From: Rhabdornis inornatus
Lineage: Eukaryota; Chordata; Aves; Passeriformes; Rhabdornithidae
Assembly: GCA_013397075.1 (NCBI GenBank)
Contig: VWZS01000496.1
Coordinates: 1,555,544-1,619,543, forward strand
Direction of reading: 5' to 3'
Length of the DNA stretch: 64,000 nt
This document shows positions 60,688-64,000 of this stretch, piece after piece. The position numbers and the translations under genes were made by a program. Numbering within the stretch: position 1 is the first letter of the stretch; the number at the start of each line of letters is the position of its first letter. The notes under the pieces were generated by a model that ran no database searches, was not told the origin of the DNA, and was given only the letters and a program-made list of their open reading frames with translations.

Positions 60688-61770
60688 CTCTAATCTGTCC
60701 TCATATAGGAGTCATTCTGGATATGCAAAGGTCTGTCTTGAACTTTCATGTATCTTGTTTAGTAAATCTTTTCTGAGGCAACGTAGTATTCAAGTAGTGT
60801 GTATGCACCATGGGTTTATTAAATGACATCATTCTGTGTATTGGTTCCTTTTCCTTCCTAACATCCTATTTTTATTCTTGATTACAGCAGAAAACTGAAA
60901 AGGTTATTTTAAAGATTCATGCAAAGTGGCTCATGGTTCCTGTGCAGATGGTGATAGCTGGGTGAGAATCCAGCACTGTGTACATGTACACATAGATAAC
61001 TCCTTTATTTATGCATGTGTATATACAAATAGACTTTTATTATTGGCTATGTGCAACTGGCTTTTTATTCTCTGGTTTTGAATTTGCTGTCTTTTGTTCA
61101 TTTTGTATCAAAAGATTATTCTGAAAGCATTCCTAGATGGTTTTAATTCTGAGTGCTCCAGACAATTTTGTATCATTAAAAAACCCCGCTACTTCACTAC
61201 TCACCTTTTTCCAGACCATTCACAAATATGTTGAACATCTGGATGCCTGCAGGATTTCATTAGCAATTACCTTCCACCATTTATCACTACTTTTTGTTAC
61301 AAATCTTTTGAGCAGTTATTAATCCAAAGAAGGATCTTCCCTCTTATCCCATTAAATCCTATCTACTTTAAATGAATCTGATAACTGACCTCATCAAATG
61401 ATTTTTAGAAATCTAAGAACATTACATCAAATATGTGACCTTTATCCACAGGCATATTTTCTGCTTTGAAGAACTTTATTGTACTAGGAGACATAACTTC
61501 TCTCTATGAAAGCCATTTCAACTCTTTCTACCAATGCTTGAGACAGAAGTCAGACATGCTGATCTCTGGTTCTCCAGACATGGAACAGATCCTTTAAAAA
61601 ACAGGTGTCACATGAACTCTCTCTTCTTCTGATCATGAGGCTGATTTTAATAACTTATTTAGAAACTTTAGATCTATATTTGTTAGGGACTTCTTGGGGA
61701 ATGCTGTCTATCCTGGAGATTTGTCACAATTTATTGTATTGACCCATTCTGTAATTTCCTCTGGTGCTGG
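60688..61770 (-). mobile_element. Ancient CR1/L3-like LINE, reverse-transcriptase region
   Basis: Read on the plus strand, the order of words follows the reverse complement of an old amniote CR1/L3 LINE as I recall it. They are CTAATCTGTCCTCATATAGG, then the GTAGTATTCAAG and CACCATGGGTTTATTAAATG stretch. Next come CCTTTTTCCAGACCATTCAC with ATATGTTGAACA, then CTTCCCTCTTATCCCATTAA, and AATTTCCTCTGGTGCTGG. The element therefore lies on the minus strand, 3' end at left, and covers part of ORF2. The centre (about 60850-61130) is poorly alignable by eye. No open frame survives. This is an ancient relic, much older than the CR1 tails at 41 and 48 kb. Confidence 0.72.
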
Positions 61771-64000
61771 TAAGAGCCTACAGCTTATGGTTAGGAATCT
61801 ATATGCAAGGGAAAAAATGTGGTTTGGATTTCCTCAAGCAGTCAAAGGAATGGGATATGGAACTATTTCTTCCAGCATGTGAGCCTTGATCCCTGTTAAT
61901 TACTGGTGTGTGCATGCTACATCTTGTGTTCTGCTGATTCTTACTAGATCAAACCCTCTTTGAGCCGAATAGGCTGAGGGATGACTGTTTTACAGACTTG
62001 GCATAAGCTGAACGTCCTGTGAAGGCTGAGATGGGTCTGACTGAGCATGGGTATAGAAACTCAGATGTTTAGGGACTTAGATGTTAAGAGTGAGGTGTCT
62101 GTAGAATTTAGGAGCTCGAGTTCTACCTGTATCTGCATATCTGCCATTTTATTTCTATACCTACAGTAAGCAAAGAGGAGTGAACTTATTAATTGCAAAG
62201 AATTTTTTTTTTCAGTAGAAAAATCATTCTTGTAAGGATGTGCTTTGGTAAAGCCCATGGAAGACGAGTAATGAAATTTTCATCATTAATATGCTACTCA
62301 AACAGAACTCATACCTGGAATTTTACTGTTACAAAGAAACATATCAGCCACTAATTTCTGCGAATTTTCATGCCAGACTCCTGTTGAAGTCTGGCCCTTG
62401 GATTTACAGTGCTTCACTACCATGCATAAATGAAAGCAGTAGAACATCCTGGCTTTGTAATATCTACATTATGGCATGGCACATACCAAAATCAAATCCC
62501 ACGCATCTCTTAAATGAACTTTTCCTGTAACTCCTGTCTATTGTATAACCAGGCATTCAGACAAGGAATTTTTTTTTCCCTTAAATGTTTTATTTGACTT
62601 ATTAGGAAGCAATATTCAAGAATATTATATCCAGAAACTCCACACTTAGGATAGAAGTTAAGCAAATAGAAGACCAGAATAACCTGCATTTCCATTTGAG
62701 GCACTATGGCCCAGCGTGTACAAACCAGCCAGATGGTGGATCCCGCTGGGACCTCCTTGGAGTGGCACGCCTGCCTGCTGCACCATTCCCAGTTTGCTCT
62801 CTACTTTTGTCACTCCAATGCAGATGGACAACCTCTACATTTTGCAAGTGTGCAAATGGTTGCAGACCACCAAAGGTGACACTGTCAAATATATTATTTC
62901 ACTCTTGATCTTAATGTACATGCAAGAGTGTCTCCTTACATGTATGCTTTAAAGAGCTTAATCTAAGAGGCAGCTCATAACAACAGCTTTCAAGGCCTCT
63001 TACTACTACTGCTTTGTAGTTTTACTAACCATGATGAGCATAATGATCTGATAAGACAGTATTATATTTTGTAATATAGAATCAGGATGGATATTAATGT
63101 CAAATGGATATTAATATCAAAAGATTGTGACCCAGCTTTTCAGAAGCAGCCACCGTCATTTAACCATCACCTAAATTCTGCTTGGTTTCCTCGGGAACTA
63201 AAATATCATTTCTCTCATAACAACCTATGCAGATTTTTCCTCTGCCCTCCAAGCCTGAATGACTGACCTTTTCCCATGGAGCACTGAAGCGGGGAAAATT
63301 ACTTCATGTCATCCAACTCATGGAGTTCACAATAGCCCACGTAGGCGGAGTTTTTCAGAGCATTATGACTTAATGCAGGGAAAGGTGACATAAGGGGATG
63401 AGATGAGGATGCTGACAGAGGGAAGAGAAATTTTATAACTAGTAGCAGGACTTTTATTGTCATCCAATAAATCCTGCTCAGAGGAAGTACAAACTCCATA
63501 ACTGCAGATGTTCGTGTCTAAATCCCAAAACCTAAAGGGAGGGAATCTAACTGGTACTTCACACACATGGTGAAGTCTCAACAGTTGCTACAAAACATGG
63601 GGAGTCTCAAAGTGTCAACACTTCACAGCTTCCTGTCTGAGCAGAATGAATCACATGCTGGGTGGATTTACCTTGAAGTGAATTGATCAATGATGTACAG
63701 AGATAAGAGAGATCCAAAGCAAGAACAAAAGTGAGCAAGGGCCTGAAGAGCTGAGGAGAGGAATGGAAAAGGCAATGTGATATTTTTGCCAAGGAAAATA
63801 AAATAACAGTGATAAATAAATAATATTTAAATAAAATAATGACTTAGACTAAGATTGCAGTGTAATCCAGGGCAGTGTGCTGTGGAGAGAGACAGGAAAA
63901 TGCCCATGACTGCAGAACTCCCTGAACTGGTGCTGCGTTCCCCACTTTGTTGTAAGATGTGTGCAGACAGGTAATTGTGCAGAAAACCATGTAGATATTT
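61771..64000. other. Intergenic DNA to window end, no gene seen
   Basis: AT-rich unique sequence with short frames. Contains the 17-base tandem at 63088. No exon, tRNA or further transposon recognised. Confidence 0.4.
63088..63121 (+). repeat. 17-bp tandem duplication with palindromic ATATTAATAT core
   Basis: TGGATATTAATGTCAAA (63088-63104) is followed directly by TGGATATTAATATCAAA with one mismatch. The second copy contains the perfect palindrome GATATTAATATC and the word ATTAATATC seen in the HMX1 promoter. Confidence 0.85.

Noticed and set aside
1..64000. CRISPR array, tRNA, rRNA or known small RNA gene
   Set aside because: No regularly spaced repeats, cloverleaf with A/B boxes, or rRNA words were seen on either strand.

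Overview
The window is vertebrate nuclear DNA, almost certainly from a bird. The evidence is CR1 LINE tails, an older CR1/L3-like LINE copy, an avian-type endogenous retroviral LTR, and a homeobox gene exon whose N-terminus matches avian HMX1 (GH6) as I recall it. There is no bacterial organisation: no operons, ribosome-binding sites or compact gene runs. I cannot name the species.

Only one protein-coding gene is supported. At the far left, on the minus strand, lies the first coding exon of HMX1 (904-1165, 87 codons plus one base). It has a clean GTAAGT donor at 903-898 and its intron runs off the left edge; the homeodomain exon is outside the window. Upstream of it (rightward) is a CpG-dense promoter region (about 660-2060). 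This carries a G-rich tract, a TG repeat, two CCAAT boxes in opposite orientation, an ATTAATATC tandem block, and a canonical TATA sequence that points away from the gene.

From about 3.3 to 7.3 kb a 1,953-base block is present twice as direct copies (3285-5237 and 5394-7346, offset 2109). A 154-base orphan segment sits between them, with a single n at each join. This looks like an assembly error rather than biology. A third single n lies at 21017 beside a TTTCCC repeat.

The remaining 56 kb reads as a gene desert upstream of a developmental homeobox gene. It holds simple repeats, decayed transposons (CR1 at 24.0, 37.6, 41.3, 48.1-49.1 and 60.7-61.8 kb; an LTR at 47.2-47.5 kb), CpG-dense clusters without recognisable exons (19.9-21.7 kb and 51.3-54.9 kb), and several repeat-free stretches that could be enhancers. 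Conservation cannot be tested here, so the enhancer calls are low-confidence. Predicted open reading frames in the desert look like chance frames or GC-rich shadows; none shows a domain I recognise.

I found no convincing undescribed system. The observations most worth checking are the duplicated block, the two distal CpG clusters, the 21-bp-spaced 15-mer pair, the ATTAGC cluster near 51.9 kb, and the nested CR1 at 48 kb.
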